A stretch of DNA of 64,000 nucleotides, from contig NZ_CAMLHC010000029.1 of NCBI RefSeq assembly GCF_946479755.1, forward strand, positions 35,900 through 99,899, in the 5' to 3' direction. The notes under the pieces are model-generated. The model searched no databases. It saw only the letters and a list, made by a program, of their open reading frames with translations, and was not told where the DNA came from. This document shows positions 42,889 through 51,376 of the stretch, one piece after another. A program made the translations under genes and the position numbers. Source of the stretch: an uncultured Chitinophaga sp. Lineage in GTDB: Bacteria; Bacteroidota; Bacteroidia; Chitinophagales; Chitinophagaceae. Each line of letters opens with the position of its first letter. Within the stretch, counting starts at the first letter, position 1.

Positions 42889-43656
42889 TTAACGGAAGTA
42901 GTCCGCAGCCCTGCGTACTTTCTCCACCCACATGCCTGACGAAGGCAGTTCCACGTACTCGCTCAGTCCCACTTCACTGGCGCCCGGCGCCCAATCATAG
43001 GTGTAGCCCATACGGGTCCATGGATAATGATAATCTGTGTTCGTGATCAGCGGACGATAATAGGCAAAGATGATATAGTTGTTAAACCAGGTGGTGTAGT
43101 CCGCCGATACGCCGTTCACCAGCGCATAGCCGGTGGTGGTGGTATTAATGGCCGGATTGCCCGCGGGGCGGTACAAACGGGCGGCTTTCACCCATACTTC
43201 GGCGATATGTGTGTTGGTTTTGGCGTTTACCGGCGGCAGGCCAAGCAGTTGACAGATACGCTGCACGGTGTCGGAGCCAGGCTTAAAGTCCTGCCCGATG
43301 CGGCTTTTCATCTGTTTGGGGATAAACAGCCAGGCTTCTCCCCAGGTGTTGGTGATAGAATCACCTTCGGGGTAACTGGAAGGGAAACGCATGAAAGTGG
43401 CCATCAGCACGTAGCTCTGGCCGTTGATGGTTTTCCATTGCAGGTTGGGGTTGTCTGCCGTGATCGGCCACAGGGCGTTGGAGATCTCGCTGCTGTCGGC
43501 CACCATGGCGTCAGCCACGGCACGCGCATACAGCGTGTCCATGTTATACACCGGGATGGGAGGCGCCGGATCATCGTTCTTGCTACAGGCCGAAAAAAAG
43601 AGGGCGGCGAAGCAAAGGCAAACAAGCAGTTTACCGCTTAACAAGGTGTTTTTCAT
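42889..43656 (-). CDS. Lipoprotein of unknown function
   Basis: 255 residues. Signal peptide and lipobox: KLLVCLCFAALFFSAC (lipid anchor Cys near residue 24), then SKNDDPAPPIPVYN. The mature part has LYARAVADAMVADSSEISNALWPIT, then NGQSYVLMATFMRFPSSYPEGDSITNTWGEAWLFIPKQM and a C-terminal Pro/Tyr/Trp-rich segment. I do not recognise the family; a surface or periplasmic role is inferred only from the anchor. The upstream DNA (43657-43860) contains TTTGGTTA-type word repeats. Confidence 0.78.
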   Translation of the reverse strand: MKNTLLSGKLLVCLCFAALFFSACSKNDDPAPPIPVYNMDTLYARAVADAMVADSSEISNALWPITADNPNLQWKTINGQSYVLMATFMRFPSSYPEGDSITNTWGEAWLFIPKQMKSRIGQDFKPGSDTVQRICQLLGLPPVNAKTNTHIAEVWVKAARLYRPAGNPAINTTTTGYALVNGVSADYTTWFNNYIIFAYYRPLITNTDYHYPWTRMGYTYDWAPGASEVGLSEYVELPSSGMWVEKVRRAADYFR

Positions 43657-43693
43657 AGTAATGGTTTTGCAATAGAGGTGATTGTGATGTTGA

Positions 43694-43744
43694 TATTTGG
43701 TTATTTGGTTAATCAGTTATTGGGTGATTGGATAATTTGGTTAT
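43694..43744. repeat. TTTGGTTA word-repeat tract
   Basis: Within 50 bases the words TTTGGTTA or close variants (TTTGGTTAT, TTTGGTTAA, TTGGATAA, TTTGGTTAT) recur at roughly 9-12 base spacing. It lies between the divergent lipoprotein and terpene synthase genes. Confidence 0.6.
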
Positions 43745-43860
43745 CTTTTTTTGAGTGACCGCAAGAAACTAATTTTCAAGGACATATACAACTTTTTCCG
43801 GCTACGGGGTTGTGCTTTGCTATGGGCGACTGTATATTTACCGGAACGAAAACCCTTTTT

Positions 43861-44788
43861 ATGATGCAGTCATTATTTACTGAACTGCAGTATCCTTTTC
43901 CCTCAAGGATCCATCCTGACCATGTCCTGATTGAAAAAGAGATACCTGCATTTGTAGACGCCTACACCTTCCTCCCCCCGGATGCACGCAGCCAGTTCAA
44001 AGCCGCTCAATTGGGCCGGCTGACAGCCCTTTGGTACCCGGATTGTCCTTTTCATCTGCTGATTCCCCTTGCCCGCCTTCTCGTATGGGTGTTTGTCTTC
44101 GACGATGTTTACGCCCGGCTGCCGCTGTCGCAGCTGAAAGCGGCGCAGGAGCGGCTGAGCGGCATTCTCCTGGGCGATCTCCCTGCCCGGGAAGAAGAAA
44201 GCATTTTTCACCAGTTTGCCATTGCGCACCATGAGTTGGCATTTCACAACCAGGCAGCTGCCTGGAAAGCACGCTACCTCGAAAGCTGGCAATATTTCTT
44301 TGAAGGCCAGCAGCTCGAAAAACAGTACAGTTATAAGCAGGAGCTGACCTATCCCCGGCTGACGGAATACATCGGGCTTCGAGAAAAATTAGGCGCCGCC
44401 TATCCTTACCTTGACCTGCTGGAAGTGATTTCCGGCGGTATCCTTCCTGCGGAGGTGTTTCATCACCCGGCGGTTCAGCAGCGCAGGTTTTTCGTCAGCC
44501 GGCTGACCACCTGGGACAATGACCTGTTGTCTTTTGAGAAGGAAAAACGCAATCAGGAGGCGATGAACCTGGTAGCAGTCATAGCATGAGTACCGTGTTC
44601 CGTTGGAAGAAGCTTATCCTATAGCCCTGCGTATGCGTCAGGAGCAAGTGGCCGCTCACCAGCAGCTGTGTGCCGGCTGGCCGGACTTCGGCCGCTGGAA
44701 TGCGGCGGTGGCGGATTATGGGCTCCGGCTGGACCGGATGATCAGCGGTCACCTGGAATGGTACCGGGACAATCCCCGGTATGCCTGA
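43861..44788 (+). pseudogene. Terpene synthase (class I), frameshifted near the C-terminus
   Basis: The main frame from about 43861 (MMQSLFTELQYPFPSRIHPD) to the TGA at 44587-44589 gives ~242 residues with bacterial terpene cyclase features: the first metal region WVFVFDDVYARL and the NSE triad WDNDLLSFEKEK. It stops early at MNLVAVIA. The expected C-terminus continues in the next frame from about 44585 (HEYRVPLEEAYPIALRMRQEQV) to 44788, ending HLEWYRDNPRYA, typical of this family. So one small indel near 44583 splits the gene. The first motif also lacks the distal acid of DDxxD/E. A sequencing error or programmed shift are alternatives to a true pseudogene. Upstream starts are possible (ATG 43822). 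Confidence 0.82.
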
Positions 44789-44826
44789 TGACCGCGGCCC
44801 GGGAGAATCTCCCGGGCCGCGGTCAT
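44788..44826. terminator. Very strong GC-rich hairpin after the terpene synthase
   Basis: A 19-base arm at 44788-44806 is the perfect reverse complement of 44808-44826. It begins on the last base of the terpene synthase stop codon. No T tract follows, but the stem lies between convergent genes and probably stops transcription from both sides. Confidence 0.75.
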
Positions 44827-44842
44827 TAGGTAACTACTATGC

Positions 44843-45265
44843 TTATGATGCCTGAACAAAATATTCCACTCCGAGGCGGTATCCTTTCATGCCGAGGCCG
44901 CAGATGGAGCCTACGCATTTAGGCGCGATGAGGGAGGTATGCCGGAATTCTTCCCGGGCGTATACGTTGCTGATGTGTATTTCTATCACCGGTGTTTTGA
45001 TAGCGGCGATGGCATCGCGGATGGCTACGGAAGTATGCGTATAGCCGCCGGCGTTAAGCAGGATGCCATCATAGGAAAAGCCGGTCTGGTGGAGATAGTT
45101 GATGATCTCACCTTCCACGTTGTGCTGGAAATAGCTGAACTCCACTGCGGGGAAAGCCTTTTGCAGCTGCTGGAAATAATCTTCGAAAGACTCGCTGCCG
45201 TAGATACCCGGTTCCCGCTTGCCCAGCAGGTTGAGATTAGGCCCGTTGATGATGGCTATCTTCAT
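44843..45265 (-). CDS. aroQ: Type II 3-dehydroquinate dehydratase
   Basis: 140 residues, the usual length. Signatures: KIAIINGPNLNLLGKREPGIYG (N-terminal loop with catalytic Arg/Tyr), GILLNAGGYTHTSVAIRDAI, IEIHISNVYAREEFRHTSLIAPKCVGSICGLGMKGY with the catalytic His and the lid. It dehydrates 3-dehydroquinate in the shikimate pathway as a cytoplasmic dodecamer. It lies 51 bases downstream of ubiX on the same strand and seems to be the last gene of a four-gene unit (small lipoprotein, ytxJ, ubiX, aroQ). Confidence 0.97.
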   Translation of the reverse strand: MKIAIINGPNLNLLGKREPGIYGSESFEDYFQQLQKAFPAVEFSYFQHNVEGEIINYLHQTGFSYDGILLNAGGYTHTSVAIRDAIAAIKTPVIEIHISNVYAREEFRHTSLIAPKCVGSICGLGMKGYRLGVEYFVQAS

Positions 45266-45316
45266 GATAATGCTGAAAGTAAATGATGAAGGACGAAGAT
45301 AATTATATCCGTTGTA

Positions 45317-45886
45317 TTATTTAAGGTCGCTACCCCAGCGGAAAGTCTGCTGTTCCACGCCGGCCAGGTCGATGATACGGTCTACCACGGTGGCGGCTAC
45401 GTCTTCGATGGTGGCGGGCAGGCTGTAATATGACGGGGTGGCGGGGCAGATGATCCCTCCTGCCAGCACTACGGTTTCCATATTACGGATGTGCATCAGG
45501 TTATAGGGTGTTTCCCTTACCACGCAGATCAGCTTGCGTCTCTCTTTCAATACAACGTCGGCCGCCCGGGTGATCAGGTCGTTGGAGATGCCGGTGGCGA
45601 TGCGTCCCAGGGTGCCCATCGAACAGGGGCAGATGATCATGGTATTAAATCTTCCGGAGCCGGAAGCAAAAGGAGCGTTGAAGTCCTGCTGCGTGTAAAA
45701 ACGAAAGGGCAGCTGGCGATAGTCTTCATTCTTCAGTTCTGTTTGCCAAACGGTCTTGGCATTCTCGGTCATGACAACGGCTACCTCATCCAGCTGACCG
45801 GCCGCGGCGTGGAGCTTGTTCAGCAACTGCCTGGCGTAGATAGACCCGCTGGCGCCGGTAACTGCTACTACTATACGATGTTTCAT
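45317..45886 (-). CDS. ubiX: UbiX-family flavin prenyltransferase
   Basis: 189 residues from ATG 45886 (MKHRIVVAVTGASGSIYARQLL); the longer TTG form is unlikely. Key parts: the N-terminal TGASGSIYA phosphate loop, FNTMIICPCSMGTLGRIATGISNDLITRAADVVLKERRKLICVVRETPYNLMHIRNME, and VVLAGGIICPATPSYYSLP near the C-terminus. It attaches dimethylallyl to FMN, making the prenyl-FMN cofactor for UbiD-type decarboxylases; no ubiD gene is in the window. Confidence 0.96.
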   Translation of the reverse strand: MKHRIVVAVTGASGSIYARQLLNKLHAAAGQLDEVAVVMTENAKTVWQTELKNEDYRQLPFRFYTQQDFNAPFASGSGRFNTMIICPCSMGTLGRIATGISNDLITRAADVVLKERRKLICVVRETPYNLMHIRNMETVVLAGGIICPATPSYYSLPATIEDVAATVVDRIIDLAGVEQQTFRWGSDLK

Positions 45887-45920
45887 GGTGCTATACGATA
45901 TATAGCACAAAGCTAGTCTA

Positions 45921-46253
45921 TTATCCGTTCAGGTGATCGGCAATCTCATCCATGGTGATACCGGTATGGCTTTCATCATAGATACAGGCGCCGTTACGGA
46001 TCAGCAGAATCTGGGGAGACTCGTGGGGTACCTGGTACTGGTGGGCTATTTTACCGGAGAGATCGCGGTAGGCCAGGAGGTCCAGGTAATAAAACGTTAA
46101 CCCTTCCGGAGCCACTGCACGTTCCAACCGGGACTTCGCCATGGAGCTGATGGAGCACCGCGTGCTGTGCTTAAAGATTACTACCGGCTGCAGGGCAGAC
46201 GCCTCGTTGATTTCCTGCAGTTGTTCCTCACTGGTTAACGTTTTCCAATTCAT
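45921..46253 (-). CDS. ytxJ: Bacillithiol-system monothiol redox protein YtxJ
   Basis: 110 residues, thioredoxin/glutaredoxin-like. The active-site segment VVIFKHSTRCSISSMAKSRLE has a single Cys in TRCSIS, typical of YtxJ (DUF2847), and the cis-Pro side is seen in VPHESPQILLIRNG. It is thought to reduce bacillithiol-mixed disulfides, which fits Bacteroidota that use bacillithiol. Gaps of 5 bases to the upstream small lipoprotein gene and 34 bases to ubiX suggest co-transcription. Confidence 0.92.
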   Translation of the reverse strand: MNWKTLTSEEQLQEINEASALQPVVIFKHSTRCSISSMAKSRLERAVAPEGLTFYYLDLLAYRDLSGKIAHQYQVPHESPQILLIRNGACIYDESHTGITMDEIADHLNG

Positions 46254-46258
46254 GATGA

Positions 46259-46408
46259 TTAGCTCATTTTATTATGCGTCGCTGCTGGGGCCTTCGCCAT
46301 CCCCTTCATCGGACATCCCAGTTTCTGGTGGCTCGCGCAGGACGTTAAGAAAGCTGCAAAGATACAAACCATACCGGCGCAGCCCAAAATTCTTACATAC
46401 GATTTCAT
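46259..46408 (-). CDS. Small lipoprotein, 49 residues
   Basis: From ATG 46408: MKSYVRILGCAGMVCIFAAF then a lipobox LTSC with anchor Cys at about residue 23. The mature peptide is only some 27 residues (ASHQKLGCPMKGMAKAPAAT and a few more), with one more Cys in a KLGCPMKG motif. Similar tiny lipoproteins with a GCP motif occur in Bacteroidota, but I know no function. It lies five bases upstream of ytxJ, so it is probably translated from the same message. A longer start at 46441 exists but precedes no signal. Confidence 0.68.
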   Translation of the reverse strand: MKSYVRILGCAGMVCIFAAFLTSCASHQKLGCPMKGMAKAPAATHNKMS

Positions 46409-46624
46409 GGGAGAAAATTTAATTGGTAAACGAAATTTCATAGGAATTTATGATAATGACAACTTTTTTAATCGTCTTTTGTAACGTTATTTTGCAAATA
46501 TAATTAATACATTAAAAAAAACAACGATACATGTTAAATTTGGATGTTTGAAAAATTGAAAAAAAGGATATTTTATACCCTTTATCCGCTTAAAATTATC
46601 AAAATATCCAGATAAACACGGGTT

Positions 46625-47983
46625 ATGGCAAAAGTACATTTTATTGCAATAGGCGGCAGTGTGATGCACCAGCTGGCCATTGCGCTCAAACAGAAAGGTT
46701 ATGAAGTAACCGGCAGCGATGACGAGATATTTGAACCGGCATTATCCAACCTGCGGCAGGCAGGTATTTTACCGGACACCATCGGCTGGGACCCTGCCCG
46801 TATCACCCCTGGTATCGATGCCGTCATCCTGGGTATGCATGCCCGGGAAGATAACCCCGAACTGATCAGGGCCCGTGAGCTGCAACTGAACATCTATTCT
46901 TTCCCGGAATACATCTACCAGGAAAGCAAAAACAAAACCAGGGTAGCCGTTGGCGGTAGTCATGGTAAAACCACCACCACCGCCATGATCATGCATGTGC
47001 TGCAATACAGCCAGCGCCGGTTCGACTACCTCGTGGGCGCCAAACTGGAAGGGTTCTCCCAGTCGGTAAACATCACCGACGCCCCTTTGATCGTCTGCGA
47101 AGCCGACGAATACCCGGCCTCCGTGATCGAGAAAAGACCCAAATTCCTTTTCCTGCACCCACAGATAGCGGTGCTGACCGGCATCGCCTGGGACCACATC
47201 AACGTATTTCCCACTTACGACATTTATAAAGAACAGTTTGCCCTTTTTATCCGGCAGATGGAAGCCGGCAGCGCGCTGATCTATAACAGCGCCGATACGG
47301 AGCTCAACAGCCTTGTGGCTGCCGAAGGCCGCCACCTGAAACTTATCCCCTACACCACCCCGATCCATATGATCCGGGAGGGCGTCACCCGCGTGTTTTT
47401 CGACGAAGGATTCGCCGACCTGGCAGTGTTCGGGGAGCACAACCTGCTCAATATGCACGCCGCAAAGCTGGTATGCAATGAGCTGGGACTATCGGATGAG
47501 GAGTTCCTGGCAGCCATCGCCTCTTTTAAGGGCGCCGCCAAAAGGCTGGAGCTGGTAGCCAAAAGTGATGACAGCGTGATCTACCGCGACTTCGCCCATG
47601 CCCCTTCCAAAGTGAAAGCCACCATGGAAGCCACCCGGCAGCAGTTCCCCCACCGCCGGCTTATCGCCGTGCTGGAACTGCACACCTATAGCAGCCTCAA
47701 CGCCGACTTCCTGTCGCAATACGCAGGCGCCATGGGCCCCGCCGATGTAGCCGCCGTATATTACAGCAAACATGCGCTGGAAATTAAACGGATGCCCGAC
47801 CTCGAGCCGGCGCTGATCCGGGAGAAATTTGGCCGCAGCGACCTGCAGGTGTTCAACGACCGCACGCAGCTGGAAACCTTCCTGGAAGCGCAGGATTATC
47901 ACCAGGCCAACCTCCTGCTGATGAGCTCCGGAACATACGACGGACTGGATTTCCCGTCACTAAAGAAGCTGCTAGCCAAATAA
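46625..47983 (+). CDS. mpl: Mur ligase of the Mpl type (UDP-MurNAc:tripeptide ligase)
   Basis: 452 residues. N-terminal UDP-binding Rossmann domain (KVHFIAIGGSVMHQLAIALKQKGYEVTGSDDEI), P-loop VAVGGSHGKTTTTAMI near residue 109, the Mpl-like VCEADEYPASVIEKRPKFLFLHPQIAVLTGIAWDHINVFPTYD with the catalytic Glu and His, and C-terminal VIYRDFAHAPSKVKATMEA. Mpl joins recycled L-Ala-gamma-D-Glu-meso-Dap to UDP-MurNAc in peptidoglycan recycling; MurC-type ligases are related, but the SVMHQLA start and HAREDNPEL favour Mpl. It is divergent from the small lipoprotein/ytxJ unit. Confidence 0.92.
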   Translation: MAKVHFIAIGGSVMHQLAIALKQKGYEVTGSDDEIFEPALSNLRQAGILPDTIGWDPARITPGIDAVILGMHAREDNPELIRARELQLNIYSFPEYIYQESKNKTRVAVGGSHGKTTTTAMIMHVLQYSQRRFDYLVGAKLEGFSQSVNITDAPLIVCEADEYPASVIEKRPKFLFLHPQIAVLTGIAWDHINVFPTYDIYKEQFALFIRQMEAGSALIYNSADTELNSLVAAEGRHLKLIPYTTPIHMIREGVTRVFFDEGFADLAVFGEHNLLNMHAAKLVCNELGLSDEEFLAAIASFKGAAKRLELVAKSDDSVIYRDFAHAPSKVKATMEATRQQFPHRRLIAVLELHTYSSLNADFLSQYAGAMGPADVAAVYYSKHALEIKRMPDLEPALIREKFGRSDLQVFNDRTQLETFLEAQDYHQANLLLMSSGTYDGLDFPSLKKLLAK

Positions 47984-47997
47984 TACGCTACCTTTGC

Positions 47998-48036
47998 GCA
48001 AATTTCAAAATTTCAAAATTCCTAAATTTCTAAATA
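47998..48036. repeat. AAATTTC word-repeat tract
   Basis: Four copies of AAATTTC/AAATTCC/AAATTTC-like words in 39 bases, between the mpl stop and the exonuclease ATG. A TACCTTTG promoter-like core precedes it at 47989-47996. Confidence 0.6.
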
Positions 48037-48038
48037 GC

Positions 48039-48812
48039 ATGCCTTCTTTGCTCCTCAAAAGGCCATTGGCCGTAATTGATCTGGAAACGACGGGTACGAA
48101 CGTGGCCACAGACCGTATCATTGAAATCGCTATTATTAAAGTATTTCCTGATAAAACCACCCAGTCGAAAGTAAAACGCATCAACCCCGGAATGCCTATT
48201 CCGGCCGGATCTACCGCCATTCATGGCATTAAGGACGAGGACGTAAAAGATGCGCCTACCTTTAAACAGGCCGCCAACGAACTGAAAATGTTCCTGGAAA
48301 ACTGCGACCTGGCAGGCTACAACAGCAACCGTTTCGATATTCCGCTGCTGGTGGAAGAGTTCCTCCGTACCGGCATGGAATTCGACGTGTCCAAACGCCG
48401 TTTTGTGGACGTACAGCGCATTTTCCACCTGATGGAGAAAAGAACACTGGCTGCCGCTTACAAATTCTACTGCGACAAACAGCTGGAGAATGCACACAGC
48501 GCAGAAGCCGATGCACTGGCCACCTACGAGATCCTGGAAGCCCAGCTGGGCCGCTACGAAAACCTGCAACAGGATATCGACGGACTGGCAGACTTCACCA
48601 AAGAAGAGGAGTATATCGACTTTGCCCGCCGCATCGTGATGCAGGGCGGCCAGGAAGTGTTCAACTTCGGTAAATACAAAGGTCGTCCGGTGAAAGAAGT
48701 GCTGAAGGCTGAGCCTCAATACTATGACTGGATGATGAAGGCAGACTTTCCGCTGAATACCAAGCAGAAACTGTCAGAAATCTATCACAATATGATGTTA
48801 AAAAAACTGTAA
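48039..48812 (+). CDS. 3'-5' exonuclease (DnaQ-like DEDDh) with C-terminal DUF3820-type domain
   Basis: 257 residues from ATG 48039 (MPSLLLKRPLAVIDLETTG); the TTG form from 47994 starts within the repeat tract. Exonuclease motifs: Exo I VIDLETTGTN, Exo II LAGYNSNRFDIPLLVEEF and Exo III NAHSAEADALATYEIL (His and Asp). The C-terminal part (EVFNFGKYKGRPVKEVLKAEPQYYDWMMKADFPLNTKQKL) is a DUF3820-like module seen fused to such exonucleases. It probably acts in DNA proofreading or RNA/DNA repair as a stand-alone epsilon-like protein. Confidence 0.93.
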   Translation: MPSLLLKRPLAVIDLETTGTNVATDRIIEIAIIKVFPDKTTQSKVKRINPGMPIPAGSTAIHGIKDEDVKDAPTFKQAANELKMFLENCDLAGYNSNRFDIPLLVEEFLRTGMEFDVSKRRFVDVQRIFHLMEKRTLAAAYKFYCDKQLENAHSAEADALATYEILEAQLGRYENLQQDIDGLADFTKEEEYIDFARRIVMQGGQEVFNFGKYKGRPVKEVLKAEPQYYDWMMKADFPLNTKQKLSEIYHNMMLKKL

Positions 48813-48885
48813 TATTTTTCAGGAACGCGGTATCTTGCGTCGTAATTGAACTATTTTCGCAGTACACAAAACTTCATCGGCTGAA

Positions 48886-49626
48886 TTGGAAAAGCTTGTC
48901 ATCATTCCTACGTACAATGAGAAGGATAATATCCGTAACATCATTGACGCTGTATTTTCCTTACAGCAGAATTTCCATATCCTGATTGTGGACGATGGTT
49001 CTCCTGACGGTACAGGCAATATTGTAAAATCACTGCAAAACGAACATCCGGGACAGCTGTTCCTGGAAGAACGTTCCGGCAAACAAGGGCTGGGAACAGC
49101 TTACATCCACGGTTTCAAATGGGCGCTGGCCAGAAACTACGAGTATATCTTCGAGATGGATGCCGACTTTTCCCATAACCCGAAAGACCTGGTACGCCTC
49201 TACGACGCCTGCGCCAAAGGCGGTGCAGACGTGGCCGTGGGTTCCCGCTATGTCAAAGGCGGGAAAACCGAAAACTGGCCCTGGGACAGAGCAGTGCTCT
49301 CCTACGGCGCCTCCATCTATGTAGGCATGATCACCTGGATGCCGGTAAAAGACCCCACTGCCGGGTTTGTATGTTACCGCAACACGGTGCTGGAAGCCAT
49401 CAACCTGGACCAGATCCAGTTCGTAGGCTACGCCTTCCAGATAGAAATGAAATTTACCGCCTGGAAGCTGGGCTTTACCATCGCTGAAGTGCCCATCACC
49501 TTCAAAGACCGCCGGGAAGGGTATTCCAAGATGAGCAAAGGCATTGTGAAAGAAGGCGTGCTGGGCGTGCTGAAAATTCAGTGGCAGAGCCTCTTCCGCA
49601 ACTACAAAAAAAGAGTTACCAATTAA
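48886..49626 (+). CDS. GT2 glycosyltransferase, polyprenol-monophosphomannose (DPM1-like) synthase
   Basis: 246 residues, beginning with TTG at 48886 (read as MEKLVIIPTYNEKDNI); there is no in-frame ATG upstream before a stop at 48847, and this start fits the family. Motifs: VDDGSPDGTG (nucleotide binding), EMDADFSHNP (metal-binding DxD), GSRYVKGGKTENWPWDR and a C-terminal IAEVPITFKDRREGYSKMS. These enzymes transfer a sugar from GDP- or UDP-sugar to polyprenyl phosphate for envelope glycan or protein glycosylation. It has no C-terminal membrane helix. It lies downstream of the exonuclease gene. Confidence 0.93.
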   Translation: MEKLVIIPTYNEKDNIRNIIDAVFSLQQNFHILIVDDGSPDGTGNIVKSLQNEHPGQLFLEERSGKQGLGTAYIHGFKWALARNYEYIFEMDADFSHNPKDLVRLYDACAKGGADVAVGSRYVKGGKTENWPWDRAVLSYGASIYVGMITWMPVKDPTAGFVCYRNTVLEAINLDQIQFVGYAFQIEMKFTAWKLGFTIAEVPITFKDRREGYSKMSKGIVKEGVLGVLKIQWQSLFRNYKKRVTN

Positions 49627-49645
49627 TTAATCTGATGATAGGGAT

Positions 49646-49699
49646 ATTCAGTGGTCCGGGTGCGTACCTTTGCAGGGTAATTCATCCGGATCACTGAAT
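49646..49699 (+). promoter_or_regulatory. Inverted repeat with a promoter-like core in its loop, upstream of the EamA gene
   Basis: ATTCAGTGGTCCGGGTG (49646-49662) and CATCCGGATCACTGAAT (49683-49699) are complementary at 15 of 17 positions. The 20-base loop contains TACCTTTG at 49665-49672. It could be a terminator for the GT2 gene, an operator around a promoter, or both. Confidence 0.55.
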
Positions 49700-49739
49700 T
49701 GAAAGGCGGTACGCGATGATTCGCGTGCGCATCGAGTGT

Positions 49740-50630
49740 ATGAAAAAAGCATTTTTACAGCTGCATCTTTCTGTATTTCTTGCAGGATTTACCGGCATCT
49801 TAGGCAAACTGATATCCCTCAATGAAGGACTGCTGGTATGGTACCGGTTACTCATTACCGCCGTGACCATGTACATCCTCTACCGCCTGCAGGGCACTTT
49901 CCGCAAACTTCCTTTTAAAGAAATTGTACCTATTGGCGCCACCGGCGTAGTGGTAGCTCTTCACTGGCTTTTCTTTTACGGCAGTATTAAATACTCCAAC
50001 GTGTCTATCGGGGTGATTTGTTTTTCGCTCACCAGCCTGTTTACCGCTATTTTTGATCCGTTGATCAACCGGCGCCGGCCGGATATGGTGGAGCTGTTGC
50101 TGTCTATGCTGACGCTCTTCGGTATTTTACTGATCTTTCATTTTGACACCCAATACCAGACCGGTATTATCCTCGGCGTTATTTCCGCCATGTTCGCCGC
50201 ACTGTTCACCGTATACAACAAGCGGCTGGTGAAACGGTTCGACACCAATACGATCACCTTTTATGAGTTGTCTACCGGTTTTGTGGTCCTCTCGCTGTTC
50301 TTACCTTTTTATCTTCACTATTTCCCGGTGAGCACGGTGATACCGGGCTTTTCCGACCTGATGTACCTGTTGGTGCTGGCCTGGCTGTGTACCATCTGTA
50401 TGTACACGCTGAGCATGAATGCGCTGAAAAAAATCTCTCCTTTTACGGTCAACCTGTGTTTTAACCTGGAACCGGTATACAGCATTGTGCTGGCGTTTGT
50501 CCTCTTTCATGAGAACAAACATCTCAACAATGCCTTTTATGCGGGACTGGCCTGTATCATCCTGTCCGTAGCCCTGCAGATGGTGCGGGTTAGCTGGCAA
50601 CACCGGACCGGCAGGATGCTGGCGGGTTAA
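49740..50630 (+). CDS. EamA-family (DMT) transporter
   Basis: 296 residues from ATG 49740 (MKKAFLQLHLSVFLAGFTGILGKLI); an ATG at 49716 would add eight charged residues. About ten membrane helices are arranged as two EamA halves (for example GATGVVVALHWLFFYGSIKYSNVSIGVICFSLTSLFTAIFDPLI in the first and FTVNLCFNLEPVYSIVLAFVLF in the second). The family exports metabolites such as amino acids or related small molecules across the inner membrane; the substrate is unknown. Its stop codon overlaps that of the convergent DeoR gene (TTAA at 50627-50630). Confidence 0.92.
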   Translation: MKKAFLQLHLSVFLAGFTGILGKLISLNEGLLVWYRLLITAVTMYILYRLQGTFRKLPFKEIVPIGATGVVVALHWLFFYGSIKYSNVSIGVICFSLTSLFTAIFDPLINRRRPDMVELLLSMLTLFGILLIFHFDTQYQTGIILGVISAMFAALFTVYNKRLVKRFDTNTITFYELSTGFVVLSLFLPFYLHYFPVSTVIPGFSDLMYLLVLAWLCTICMYTLSMNALKKISPFTVNLCFNLEPVYSIVLAFVLFHENKHLNNAFYAGLACIILSVALQMVRVSWQHRTGRMLAG

Positions 50631-51376
50631 AACAGTTGCAGGTCCAGGTGCTGGTATGCACCCAGGAAATGATTATCGGGCTCCAGTTCTGTGATGAGGT
50701 AGTTGATCTGGTTCAGGTCACACACTTTCATGCGTTGGGAGGAGTTTAGTTTTTCCGCGATGCTGAGGATGGCCATTTTGTTGGTGGCCCGCAGCATGGC
50801 CCTTTTCACCTGTACCACTTCCCAGTCTGATTCCGTCATGCCGTCCTGGATGGAGAATCCGTTGGCTCCCATCAGGCACAGGTCTACTTTTATCTCAGAC
50901 AGCTGGTTAATAACGCTGGCGCCTATATGAATATGAGAGCTGCGGGACAGTTGGCCGCCGATGGTGATGACGGTCAGGTTGGGATGTTCCACCAGTTGCA
51001 GCGCCACGAGGGGGCTGATGGTAAAGAAGGTGGCCCGCAGGTTGACCGGGATGGCTTTAGCCAGTTCAATCATGGTCGTACCGCCGCCGGTGAGGATCAC
51101 CATATCATTTTTCAGCAGCTTTAGTGTCTTTTCTGCTATTTGTTTTTTTGCGGCCTGCGCATATACGGAGTTTCCTTCATCAAACGGATAATGGAAGGAG
51201 CGGCCAATGGCGCCGCCATGTACTTTCAATACCTTCCCTTCTTCTGCCATTTCTTTCAGGTCACGCCGTACGGTATCTTCAGAAATACTGAGCATGGCGC
51301 TGATATCGGTCGACAACACTTTATTGTGCAGGTTGATCTGCTTCATAATAAACGCCTGGCGCTCTTCTTTCAACAT
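50627..51376 (-). CDS. DeoR/GlpR-family transcriptional regulator
   Basis: 249 residues from ATG 51376 (MLKEERQAFIMKQINLHNKV); a GTG at 51403 is an alternative. The N-terminal winged helix has STDISAMLSISEDTVRRDLKEMAEEGKVLKVHGGAI, the DeoR signature, and the C-terminal DeoRC sugar-phosphate sensor has the DMVILTGGGTTMIELAKAI and LMGANGFSIQDGMTESDWEVVQVKRAML motifs. Members repress sugar-catabolic genes until a phosphosugar binds. It is divergent from the SusC gene at 51680, which makes that locus its likely target. Confidence 0.94.
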   Translation of the reverse strand: MLKEERQAFIMKQINLHNKVLSTDISAMLSISEDTVRRDLKEMAEEGKVLKVHGGAIGRSFHYPFDEGNSVYAQAAKKQIAEKTLKLLKNDMVILTGGGTTMIELAKAIPVNLRATFFTISPLVALQLVEHPNLTVITIGGQLSRSSHIHIGASVINQLSEIKVDLCLMGANGFSIQDGMTESDWEVVQVKRAMLRATNKMAILSIAEKLNSSQRMKVCDLNQINYLITELEPDNHFLGAYQHLDLQLF

